The position numbers were made by a program, and so were the translations under genes. The notes under the pieces are model-generated. The model saw nothing but the letters and a program-made list of their open reading frames with translations, made no database searches and was not told the DNA's origin. 64,000 nt of DNA from SAR92 bacterium BACL16 MAG-120619-bin48 (GTDB lineage Bacteria; Pseudomonadota; Gammaproteobacteria; Pseudomonadales; Porticoccaceae): contig LIDE01000015.1 of the NCBI GenBank assembly GCA_001438605.1, forward strand, positions 26,001 to 90,000. The letters run 5' to 3'. Below are positions 19,992 to 28,584 of this stretch, in pieces. Within the stretch, counting starts at the first letter, position 1, and the number at the start of each line of letters is the position of its first letter.

Positions 19992-20975
19992 TTGACAGAC
20001 AGCAATGAAAGCCTCGCTGCGGCGATCAAAGCCGGCGACCGCCGCGCGTTAGCCAAAGGGATAACCTTGGTTGAATCGACGCGCAGCGATCATCGGCAGC
20101 AGGCCGCTGAGCTGCTGGAAACATTGATGCCGGCCACAGGCAATTCTATCCGTATTGGTATATCCGGTGTGCCCGGGGTGGGTAAGTCCACATTTATTGA
20201 AGCGTTCGGTAATCTGCTGCTTGAACGCGGCCACCGTGTTGCCGTCTTGGCCGTAGACCCCACCTCTGCAGTGACGGGCGGCTCTATCCTCGGCGACAAA
20301 ACTCGTATGGAAACCCTCGCCTTCGCCAAAAATGCCTTTGTGCGCCCATCGCCCGCCGGTAAAACCTTGGGTGGTGTGACGCGACGCACCCGCGAGTCGC
20401 TGCTACTCTGCGAAGCTGCTGGATTTGATGTAATTCTTGTCGAGACCGTTGGCGTTGGTCAGTCCGAAACCGCCGTCGCCGATATGACTGATATGTTTGT
20501 TTTGCTGTTATTGCCCGCCGGTGGCGACGAACTGCAAGGCATAAAGCGCGGCATTATGGAGTTGGCCGACTTAGTGCTGGTCAACAAGGCTGATGGTGAG
20601 CAGACCAATAGCGCCAATCAGACCATGGCCGACTATCGCTCAGCGCTGCATTTTATGAAATCGCGGTTTGCCAGCTGGCAGCCTCAGGTACTGGCCTGTT
20701 CGTCGTTGAAAAATAGTGGCATTGCTGAAGTGTGGCAGGAAGTTGAGTCTTTTCGCAGTACAACGACTGCGAGCGGCGAGTTGCAGCAACATCGAGCGCA
20801 GCAAGCGCGCTCTTGGATGTGGAGTGAGACGGCAGAAGCCCTAGTAGCCGATTTAAAAAATCACCCCGCGGTTAAGTCCTTGGTCCCAGAGCTAGAGCAG
20901 GCTGTGCTGCGTGGGGAATTGCCTCCTACGCTTGCTGCTCAGCGTTTAATAGAACACTATAAAGCGTCTGATTGA
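19992..20975 (+). CDS. meaB: Methylmalonyl-CoA mutase-associated GTPase MeaB/ArgK (TTG start with AGGAGA upstream)
   Basis: [19 protein letters not shown]-loop, [36 protein letters not shown]. Confidence 0.95.
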   Translation: MTDSNESLAAAIKAGDRRALAKGITLVESTRSDHRQQAAELLETLMPATGNSIRIGISGVPGVGKSTFIEAFGNLLLERGHRVAVLAVDPTSAVTGGSILGDKTRMETLAFAKNAFVRPSPAGKTLGGVTRRTRESLLLCEAAGFDVILVETVGVGQSETAVADMTDMFVLLLLPAGGDELQGIKRGIMELADLVLVNKADGEQTNSANQTMADYRSALHFMKSRFASWQPQVLACSSLKNSGIAEVWQEVESFRSTTTASGELQQHRAQQARSWMWSETAEALVADLKNHPAVKSLVPELEQAVLRGELPPTLAAQRLIEHYKASD

Positions 20976-21059
20976 TGTCTGAGATCTGTTCTTTCTAGGC
21001 TTTTTCGGCCTAGGGCGGACGATTGAGATGAATTCAAGAACGCACCAAGGCAGTCGACC

Positions 21060-22259
21060 ATGATAAAAAAATTCGGCCCCGGCCTACTTGTAACGGCGGC
21101 TTTTATTGGCCCTGGCAGTATCGCAACGGCGAGTGCGGCCGGAGCCAATTTCGGTTTTGTTCTTCTCTGGGCACTGTTATTTTCCCTAATTGCCACGATA
21201 GTCCTGCAAGAAATGGCCGCTCGCCTTGGATTGGTGTCGGGGGAGGGATTGTCTCAGGCACTGCGCACCACCTTTAAAAACCCACTGTTGAGTCGACTTG
21301 CCGTCATTCTCGTAGTGGCAGCCATAGGGGTTGGCAACGCCGCTTACGAGGCGGGCAACATTTCCGGCGCGTCGCTGGGGCTGCAATCACTTACCTCTTT
21401 TCCTGTGTGGCTTTGCGCGCTGCTGATCGGTGGTCTTGGTGCTCTGTTGCTCGGCACCGGGGCCTATAAATGGCTTGAGCCTGTGTTGATTTTCCTTGTC
21501 TTGGCGATGAGCGCGGTGTTTGTTTTGACCATGCTGCTGATCGATATCAACCTTGCCGATCTTTTTCGCGGCATGCTGACGCCGTCTATACCCACTGGTT
21601 CAGCGATGACGGTGATCGCGCTGATTGGCACCACGGTTGTACCCTACAATTTATTTTTACACGCTAATTTAGTGCAGGAAAAATGGCGCGGTGTTGCCAC
21701 GGGGCAAGCCCTTCGTGAGTCGCGGGTGGACACTGTTTTATCGATCGGCTTGGGTGGACTCATAACCCTCGCCGTGATGAGTACCTCTGCCGTCGCTTTT
21801 TTTCAGACAGGCGCGGTCTTCTCTGCGGCCTCGTTGGCGACGCAACTTGAGCCTGTGCTGGGGCGCGCGGCCAATGGATTTTTTGCCTTTGGACTATTGG
21901 CCGCAGGGTTGACTAGTGCCATTACCGCACCACTCGCCGCTGCCTATGCCGTCACGGGTGCAATGGGTTGGCCATCGACTCTCTCAGATCGGCGTTTTCG
22001 CGCGATTGCCATGCTCGTGTTGGTGATTGGCACTGTGTTTGCGGCGCTTGGCAGCAAGCCGATTGCGGCCATTCTTTTTGCGCAAGCGGCCAATGGGCTG
22101 CTGTTGCCGGTGACCGCTATTTTCTTGCTGATTATTATGAATCGGGCAGATCTGCTGGGTGCCTATCGCAACCGCATGGCAACGAATGTGGTGGGCGCAG
22201 CGGTGGTCTTTGTGGTGACAGGATTGGGGCTGTTCAATATAGCTCGGTTGTTTTTGTGA
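21060..22259 (+). CDS. Nramp family divalent metal transporter
   Basis: FGPGLLVTAAFIGPGSIATASAAGANFGF, about 11 hydrophobic segments, TTVVPYNLFLHANL. Confidence 0.9.
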   Translation: MIKKFGPGLLVTAAFIGPGSIATASAAGANFGFVLLWALLFSLIATIVLQEMAARLGLVSGEGLSQALRTTFKNPLLSRLAVILVVAAIGVGNAAYEAGNISGASLGLQSLTSFPVWLCALLIGGLGALLLGTGAYKWLEPVLIFLVLAMSAVFVLTMLLIDINLADLFRGMLTPSIPTGSAMTVIALIGTTVVPYNLFLHANLVQEKWRGVATGQALRESRVDTVLSIGLGGLITLAVMSTSAVAFFQTGAVFSAASLATQLEPVLGRAANGFFAFGLLAAGLTSAITAPLAAAYAVTGAMGWPSTLSDRRFRAIAMLVLVIGTVFAALGSKPIAAILFAQAANGLLLPVTAIFLLIIMNRADLLGAYRNRMATNVVGAAVVFVVTGLGLFNIARLFL

Positions 22260-22292
22260 TCTTAACCCGTGTTTCTCTAGTGGGGTAAAAAC

Positions 22293-22320
22293 AAAAAAGC
22301 GGCCTGTGGGCCGCTTTTTT
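22293..22320. terminator. Bidirectional Rho-independent terminator
   Basis: aaaaaagcggcc tgtg ggccgctttttt: perfect stem with A/T runs on both sides, between converging genes. Confidence 0.9.
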
Positions 22321-22362
22321 ATACTCAATTACTGCTCTGCGCTGTTTATGACCTTGCGCTTT

Positions 22363-23055
22363 TTAACCACACTTGGAATCGCCGCAGTTAAGACAGGTCA
22401 TGCAGCCATCCATTAAAATGGTGGCTTTAACACTGCATTTTTTACACAGCTCAGCGGTGGGAGGGAAGTCGCTGGCTTCAGCTGGCGCGGCGGCAGCGCT
22501 TTCAAATTCAGCGCGCTTTTCGTCCATAATTTTTTGCTGGTGCGCCGGTATTTCCGATTTTTTCAGCAGGCCGATTTTTTGCAAATGATCTTCGATGGCC
22601 CAGCCAATTTCGGCAACCAGTGACGGCATGAATTTACCGCCGGGCTTGAAGTAACCACCCTGTGGATCAAAAACCGCCTTAAGCTCTTCGACCAAGAATG
22701 TGCAGTCGCCACCTTTGCGGAATACTGCCGAGAGAACACGGGTAAGGGCGACGATCCATTGAAAGTGATCCATATTCTTGGAATTGATAAACACTTCAAA
22801 AGGACGGCGCAGTTCGTGGTCAGTGCCTTCGTTCAACACAATGTCGTTGATCGTTAGATACAGCGCATGATCAGACATGGGAGTCTTGATTTTATAGGTG
22901 CTGCCAGCCAGTGCTTCAGGGCGCGATACTTTCTCGTGCATCTGAATAATATTGCTCTCGGCTTCCTTTGCAGCGACACCGGCCGCTGCTTCTTTGGCTT
23001 GTTCTTGGGTGGTTACTTTGTAACCGACAATTTTCTTTTCAATTCTTTTGTTCAT
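22363..23055 (-). CDS. nrdJb: NrdJb: TSCPD/zinc-finger C-terminal component of split class II ribonucleotide reductase
   Basis: TINDIVL...RPFEVFINSKNMDHFQWIVALTRVLSAVFRKGGD TSCPD-type region; CxxC...CxxC C-terminus CKKCSVKATILMDGCMTCLNCGDSKCG; downstream of nrdJa. Confidence 0.85.
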   Translation of the reverse strand: MNKRIEKKIVGYKVTTQEQAKEAAAGVAAKEAESNIIQMHEKVSRPEALAGSTYKIKTPMSDHALYLTINDIVLNEGTDHELRRPFEVFINSKNMDHFQWIVALTRVLSAVFRKGGDCTFLVEELKAVFDPQGGYFKPGGKFMPSLVAEIGWAIEDHLQKIGLLKKSEIPAHQQKIMDEKRAEFESAAAAPAEASDFPPTAELCKKCSVKATILMDGCMTCLNCGDSKCG

Positions 23056-23094
23056 TATTTTTCCTCACAGGTTCTACGGGCTATATTGGGTTGA

Positions 23095-25248
23095 TCAGAA
23101 TTTACCGTAGTAACCTTCTTTCAGTGCATCAAACAAGTTGGCAGCGGTGTGGGTTTCGCCATCGTACTCAACTTCTTCATTGCCTTTAAACTCAACAGTG
23201 GAACCATCTTCCAGCGTGAAGCTGTAAGTGGTGTTTTCTAAATCGCTCTCTTTCACCAAGACGCCTTGGAAGGCCTCTGGGTTAAAGCGGAATGTGGTAC
23301 AGCCTTTGAGGCCTTTTTCCGCGGCGTAAAGATAGATGTCTTTAAAGTCTTCATAATCGCAGTCAGTGGGGACGTTGATTGTTTTAGAGATAGATGAATC
23401 AACCCACTTTTGCGCAGCCGCTTGAATATCAACGTGGGCTTTCGGTGGAATATTTTCCGAGCTGACGAAATACGCTGGCAGCGCTTCATCGGCCGCTTGG
23501 CTGAAAGGCATCGCCTTGGGATTCACCAAGGTGCGGTAGGCGAGCAATTCGTAGGAGAAGACATCAACTTTCTCTTTGGATTTCTTACCTTCGCGAATTA
23601 CGTTGCGCGAGTAGTGGTGAGCAAAACTTGGCTCGATACCGTTACTGACGTTGTTGGCCAGTGACAGCGAAATGGTTCCCGTTGGCGCGATTGACGAGTG
23701 GTGGCTGAAACGGCAGCCCTCGGCGATAACACTGTCGATCACATCTGGCGCGACTTTGGCGATATTTTGCATGTACTTGCTGTACTTGCCGAGCAACACT
23801 TTACCCTTGATGCTGTCGCCTACTTTGATACCATCTTTGGCTAATTCTGGGCGCTTGAAAAGCATCGCTGCAGTGACTTCAAAGTCGTCTTCCATGATGG
23901 GTGCTGGACCTTTTTCACGCGCTAACTCGACACCCGCTTTCAGACCGGCAACCGCCATGTCCCGTGCCACACGCTCGGTGAACTCAAGCGACTCTTTGTC
24001 GCCGTAGGTCATGCGCAACATAGTGATGGTTGAACCGAGTCCAAGGAAGCCCATACCGTGGCGGCGCTTGTACTCAATCTCTTTGCGTTGGCCTTCCAGC
24101 GGCAGACCATTGATTTCTACCACGTTGTCGAGCATGCGAGTGAACACGGCGACCACTTCGGCGTACTCGTCCCAGTCAAAGAACGCATCGGCGGTGAACG
24201 GGTTGCGGACAAACTTGGTCAGGTTGACGGAACCGAGCAGACAGCTGCCATAGGGGGGCAGTGGCTGTTCGCCGCAGGGGTTGGTGGCGCGAATGTCTTC
24301 ACAGAACCAGTTGTTGTTATTTTTGTTCACCTGATCGATAAGAATAAAGCCCGGCTCTGCATAGTCGTAGGTAGACGACATGATTGCATTCCACAACTTT
24401 TGCGCGCGAATGGTTTCATAGATGCGGCAGGCGACGAGGCCGTCGCTGTTGGTGATATAGCCATCAGTGGTTGGGAAGTGTTTCCACACCACCTTGTCGC
24501 TTTTCAGGTCAATGCCGCCCTCTTTCTCTTTGGCGCTGATAGGGAAGGTCAGATCCCAATTGCCATCGGCACGCACGGCTTCAATAAATTCTTCGGTGAT
24601 CAGCAGCGACAGATTGAATTGACGCAGACGACCGTCTTCGCGCTTGGCGCGGACAAAGTCAAATACGTCTGGGTGGCTGACATCAAAGGTCGCCATCTGA
24701 GCGCCGCGTCGACCGCCCGCTGAGGACACGGTGAAACACATCTTGTCATAGATATCCATAAAGGACAGCGGACCTGAGGTGTAGGCGCCAGCGCCAGAAA
24801 CGTAGGCACCTTTGGGGCGCAATGTAGAGAATTCGTAACCGATACCGCAACCAGCCTTCAAGGTGAGACCGGCTTCGAGGTTGCGCTCGAGAATACCCTG
24901 CATTGAGTCCGGGACGATACCTGACACGGTGCAGTTAATTGTTGATGTCGCTGGCTTGTAGGCCTGCGCACCCGCATTGGAGATAATGCGTCCGGCGGGA
25001 ATTGCGCCGTGCTTTAATGCCCATAAGAAACGGGCCTGCCATTCTTCGCGCTTGCCTTCGTCTTCAACGTCGGACAGTGCTTTAGCGACACGAGCATAGG
25101 TTGCGTTGATGTCGGCATCAACGGGTTGCTCTTGCTTGTCTTTTAGACGGTACTTTTTATCCCAGATATCCAAAGAGGCATCTTGCATAACAATTTCGGG
25201 CGTTTTGGCAACGGCTTTAACCGTTTTTAATTTGGGTGCACTGCTCAT
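23095..25248 (-). CDS. nrdJa: NrdJa: adenosylcobalamin-dependent (class II) ribonucleoside-diphosphate reductase catalytic component
   Basis: STINCTVSG, TNPCGEQPLPPYGSCLLGSVNL, APTGTISL; 717 aa. Confidence 0.94.
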   Translation of the reverse strand: MSSAPKLKTVKAVAKTPEIVMQDASLDIWDKKYRLKDKQEQPVDADINATYARVAKALSDVEDEGKREEWQARFLWALKHGAIPAGRIISNAGAQAYKPATSTINCTVSGIVPDSMQGILERNLEAGLTLKAGCGIGYEFSTLRPKGAYVSGAGAYTSGPLSFMDIYDKMCFTVSSAGGRRGAQMATFDVSHPDVFDFVRAKREDGRLRQFNLSLLITEEFIEAVRADGNWDLTFPISAKEKEGGIDLKSDKVVWKHFPTTDGYITNSDGLVACRIYETIRAQKLWNAIMSSTYDYAEPGFILIDQVNKNNNNWFCEDIRATNPCGEQPLPPYGSCLLGSVNLTKFVRNPFTADAFFDWDEYAEVVAVFTRMLDNVVEINGLPLEGQRKEIEYKRRHGMGFLGLGSTITMLRMTYGDKESLEFTERVARDMAVAGLKAGVELAREKGPAPIMEDDFEVTAAMLFKRPELAKDGIKVGDSIKGKVLLGKYSKYMQNIAKVAPDVIDSVIAEGCRFSHHSSIAPTGTISLSLANNVSNGIEPSFAHHYSRNVIREGKKSKEKVDVFSYELLAYRTLVNPKAMPFSQAADEALPAYFVSSENIPPKAHVDIQAAAQKWVDSSISKTINVPTDCDYEDFKDIYLYAAEKGLKGCTTFRFNPEAFQGVLVKESDLENTTYSFTLEDGSTVEFKGNEEVEYDGETHTAANLFDALKEGYYGKF

Positions 25249-25393
25249 TTACTGACCTTTTCCGTAGTGTGATAATGATTCATTTGCCTAGATTAATGGG
25301 TTTTCTCATTTGAGATGGCTGTCTGTCTACCGCAATCAGGCTCGGTTTTATAATTTTTATGGTGCTTTCATGTTTCGATGTGTTCGAGATTTT

Positions 25394-25409
25394 ATACTAC
25401 ATGCTGTGT
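25394..25409. promoter_or_regulatory. Candidate NrdR box 1
   Basis: atactacatgctgtgt; matches most constrained positions of the NrdR consensus acaCWAtATaTWGtgt. Confidence 0.65.
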
Positions 25410-25425
25410 CTTGCAAGCACTAAAA

Positions 25426-25441
25426 TAACTAGATGTAGTGT
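25426..25441. promoter_or_regulatory. Candidate NrdR box 2
   Basis: taactagatgtagtgt; 32 bp start-to-start from box 1 (about three helical turns), upstream of nrdJa. Confidence 0.7.
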
Positions 25442-25784
25442 TTTTGTGCGTAAGACGGATTTTGCCGATGTATAAGCTATTGAAAACATGTGGATAAAAC
25501 CGCGTGTTCCGCGGGGTTTGGGCGCTCTGCGCAAAAGCTGACTGCAGACAGAAAACCGGTCACAAGACTAGTGCGTATAACGCCATTACAAGCGGCGACT
25601 GAGAGAGTAGGGGCGACATCGGCGTTGTGCCATTTCGGTGAGTTGGCTAAACTACGTCCCCTTGATATACGGCCCTCGTGAACATTAGCCCGCTGCAGGT
25701 TCATGGTCTAAAGTGAAGGGTCTCCTTAACACTGTTTTAGCACTATTTCATTTCAGCAGTACCCACATTCAACTGAGGTTTTAC

Positions 25785-27044
25785 ATGGATATTTTTGACT
25801 TTTCCGAGGGCCGCGAAGGCTACTACGGAGAGTACGGTGGTGTTTTTCTGCCAGAGATTCTTCACGCAACTATTGAAGAGCTCTTGGTCTGCTTTCGCGA
25901 ATGTAAAGCAGATCCAAAATTTTGGCAGGATTATGTCGCACTGCTGCAAAACTATTCAGGTCGTCCCACGCCGGTTACCCATCTCGAAAATTTGTCGCGC
26001 AAACTGGGTGGCGCGCAGATCTATGTGAAACGCGATGATCTAAATCACACCGGTTCCCACAAAATCAACAATGTTATGGGGCAGGGTCTGCTCTGTCAGC
26101 GTCTGGGGAAAAGCAAGGTAATTGCCGAAACCGGTGCGGGTCAGCACGGTTTTGCGACTGCGACCATGGCCGCGCGCTTTGGCTTTGACTGTAAAATTTA
26201 CATGGGTGCCGTGGACGTTGCGCGCCAACGGCCGAATGTGTTTTGGATGGAAAATCTCGGCGCGACCGTGATTGCCGTGCAGGATGGGCAGAAAACCTTA
26301 AAAGATGCGATTAACGAGTGTATGCGCGATTGGGTCACCAATATGGCGGACACCCACTATATTTTGGGCACGGCCTGTGGCCCGCACCCGTTCCCTGAAA
26401 TGGTCAGTTGGTTCCAGTCAATTATTGGTCTTGAAGCCCGCGAACAGATTATCAAACAGACCGGCAGACTGCCCGACCGGGTTTACGCTTGTGTGGGTGG
26501 CGGTTCTAATGCGATGGGTATTTTCCAAGGCTTTTTCAACGACGACAATGTTGAGTTGATTGGCTGTGAAGCGGGTGGTCAGGGTGTGGGTTCCTATATG
26601 CATGCGGCGCGCTTGGCTTATGATGATGCCACAGTGGGTGTCGCTCAGGGCTTTAAAACGTACTTTCTGCAGAACGCCGAAGGCAATATGAATGAGACCC
26701 ATTCGGTTGCTGCTGGCCTAGATTACATTGGTATCAATCCGATCTTTTCCTACCTTTGGGAGCAGGGCAAGGTGCGTTTTGAAGCGGCGACCGATGTCGA
26801 AGTCAAAGAAATCTTAAAGCTGGTTATGCGCACCGAAGGGTTAATTCCCGCACTGGAGAGCACCCACGCGTTTGTCACGGCGATCAAAGAAGCGCCGACC
26901 ATGGGTAAAGACGAAATTATTTTGATCAATCAATCGGGTCGTGGCGATAAGGATATTTTTACCATCGCCGACGCATTGGACGATGCCAAATGGAAAGCAT
27001 TTATTGAAGGCAAGGCCGACCAGTATCGCAAGGAGAGACAATAA
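25785..27044 (+). CDS. trpB: Divergent tryptophan synthase beta chain
   Basis: GYYGEYGG, KRDDLNHTGSHKINN, AETGAGQHG, CVGGGSNAMG, INQSGRGDKDIFTI; start at MDIFDFSEG rather than 25713. Confidence 0.9.
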   Translation: MDIFDFSEGREGYYGEYGGVFLPEILHATIEELLVCFRECKADPKFWQDYVALLQNYSGRPTPVTHLENLSRKLGGAQIYVKRDDLNHTGSHKINNVMGQGLLCQRLGKSKVIAETGAGQHGFATATMAARFGFDCKIYMGAVDVARQRPNVFWMENLGATVIAVQDGQKTLKDAINECMRDWVTNMADTHYILGTACGPHPFPEMVSWFQSIIGLEAREQIIKQTGRLPDRVYACVGGGSNAMGIFQGFFNDDNVELIGCEAGGQGVGSYMHAARLAYDDATVGVAQGFKTYFLQNAEGNMNETHSVAAGLDYIGINPIFSYLWEQGKVRFEAATDVEVKEILKLVMRTEGLIPALESTHAFVTAIKEAPTMGKDEIILINQSGRGDKDIFTIADALDDAKWKAFIEGKADQYRKERQ

Positions 27045-27811
27045 TGGGGCTGCAACACTACATAGCGGAGCGTAAAAAGAGCAAAGATCTCTTGGTTATG
27101 GCGCATGTTGTCTGCGGTTATCCGTCCTTCGCGGAGAATCTGCAAGAGCTTGAAATTATGGCGGAAGCCGGTGTTGATCTGGTTGAACTGCAGTTTCCAT
27201 TCTCTGAGCCGAGCGCCGATGGCCCGTTGTTTGTGCATGCCAATGAACAGTCTTTAAAAGCTGGGACGACGGTTGATCAATGCTTCGAGTTTATGAAGCT
27301 GATCAGCGAGCGCTTTGATTTTAAAGTGTTGATGATGGGCTATTACAACACCGCTTTTAAAATGGGCGAGGCGCGTTTTGTTCAGCGTATTAAAGAGTCC
27401 GGCGGCGTTGGCTATATTCTGCCGGATCTGCCGGTGGAAGAGTCTGGCAATTTACACAGACTGTCGGCGGAGGCGGGGATTGAGCCGATTATTCTGATGA
27501 CGCCGACCAGCACGGATAGACGTTTGGCGCAGCTGGGCGCGGCTAGTCGCGGGATGGTTTATGTGGTTGCGCGCAAAGGTGTTACCGGTTCGAAAACCAG
27601 TATGGGTGATGATGTTGTGGCACTGATTGCCCGCTGTCGTCAGCACACCGATCTGCCGATGGGCGTTGGTTTTGGGATTAGCTGTAAAGCGGATATGGAT
27701 TTTCTCCGCGGCCACGCCGATCTTGCCATTGTTGGCACCGCGGCATTGAAAATTTGGCAGGAGTCCGGTGCTGAGGGGCTGCGCCGTTTTTTTGCTGAGT
27801 TAATGGCGTAG
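27044..27811 (+). CDS. trpA: Divergent tryptophan synthase alpha chain
   Basis: VDLVELQFPFSEPSADGP, LPDLPVEES, RKGVTGSKT, MGVGFGI; translationally abuts trpB. Confidence 0.9.
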   Translation: MGLQHYIAERKKSKDLLVMAHVVCGYPSFAENLQELEIMAEAGVDLVELQFPFSEPSADGPLFVHANEQSLKAGTTVDQCFEFMKLISERFDFKVLMMGYYNTAFKMGEARFVQRIKESGGVGYILPDLPVEESGNLHRLSAEAGIEPIILMTPTSTDRRLAQLGAASRGMVYVVARKGVTGSKTSMGDDVVALIARCRQHTDLPMGVGFGISCKADMDFLRGHADLAIVGTAALKIWQESGAEGLRRFFAELMA

Positions 27812-27821
27812 GGCTTTTTTG

Positions 27822-27877
27822 TCTGGCTAAAGGCTTTCGATCTGGCTAAAGGCTTTTTTCAGGCTAAAGGCTTTCCG
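27822..27877. repeat. 3 x about 19 bp tandem micro-repeat spanning a stop codon
   Basis: tctggctaaaggctttcga / tctggctaaaggctttttt / caggctaaaggctttccg. Confidence 0.85.
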
Positions 27878-28577
27878 TCACTGCAAAGCGCCAGTCATTG
27901 ATCACCTGGCGTTTGATATCTTCGAGGGGGCTGTACTCGCCCCAAATAATATCCTCAACACAGACGAGATGAGTCCCTTGGTTTGAACTTATGGGGCCCG
28001 CCCAGCAGGGTAGATCGGTCTCAGTAGCAATAAGTGTTAGCAACCCATCGGTAAATCCCCGTCCATACTGCGCTTCCAGCGCGGTGGATAGAATGCCGGT
28101 GTATTGCGTGCGCATATCTCCTTCAGGCGTGCCGCTGCCCACTAGTGCCCGCTGCGCCGCAGCAAACACGTCGCCGCCGTGCTTGGCAGTGGTGAAATCA
28201 ATGAGTGTGACCCAGAGCTTGGAAGGCAGGCGGTACTGGGCTTTGTTGCGCGCATAGAAATCGCGTAATTCTGCGTCGCTCGGTTCTGCTTGGGTGGTGA
28301 CATTTTTGGTGAGTCCGGCCAGCTTACTAACCATAGCCTCGGTGTCGAGTGGTGTATCGATATCAGCGCCAATACCGTCTGGTTCGACGATCCGCGCGCC
28401 GAAAAGTTTATCGTCAATGCGCACTGCAAGTGCGTCATTGGGCAGCTCCAGTGCGCTCTCAATATCCCACTGCGGCGCACTGCTGTGCGGCAATAGCCAG
28501 TAGCCTAGTGCGACAAGAACGCCGACAACAAGAGCGAGTAAGGCTGCGTTTTTAGGGGTTCGATTAGGTTGCTTCAC
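27864..28577 (-). CDS. Membrane-anchored parvulin (PpiC/SurA)-like protein
   Basis: N-terminal TM segment; SDAELRDFYARNKAQYRLPSKLWVTLIDF resembles the region preceding parvulin domains; CWAGPISSNQGTHLVCVEDI... EYSPLEDIKRQVINDW. Confidence 0.55.
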   Translation of the reverse strand: MKQPNRTPKNAALLALVVGVLVALGYWLLPHSSAPQWDIESALELPNDALAVRIDDKLFGARIVEPDGIGADIDTPLDTEAMVSKLAGLTKNVTTQAEPSDAELRDFYARNKAQYRLPSKLWVTLIDFTTAKHGGDVFAAAQRALVGSGTPEGDMRTQYTGILSTALEAQYGRGFTDGLLTLIATETDLPCWAGPISSNQGTHLVCVEDIIWGEYSPLEDIKRQVINDWRFAVTESL

Positions 28578-28584
28578 AAATCCG

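Noticed and set aside
20994-21014. Stem-loop ctaggc...gcctag between meaB and Nramp as a terminator
   Set aside because: Only a 6-bp stem and no U-tract following it; not confident.
24058-24723. 221-aa plus-strand ORF
   Set aside because: Antisense to nrdJa, whose frame is unambiguous.
25249-25393. Possible cobalamin riboswitch upstream of nrdJ
   Set aside because: No recognisable B12-box or pseudoknot pattern in the short leader.
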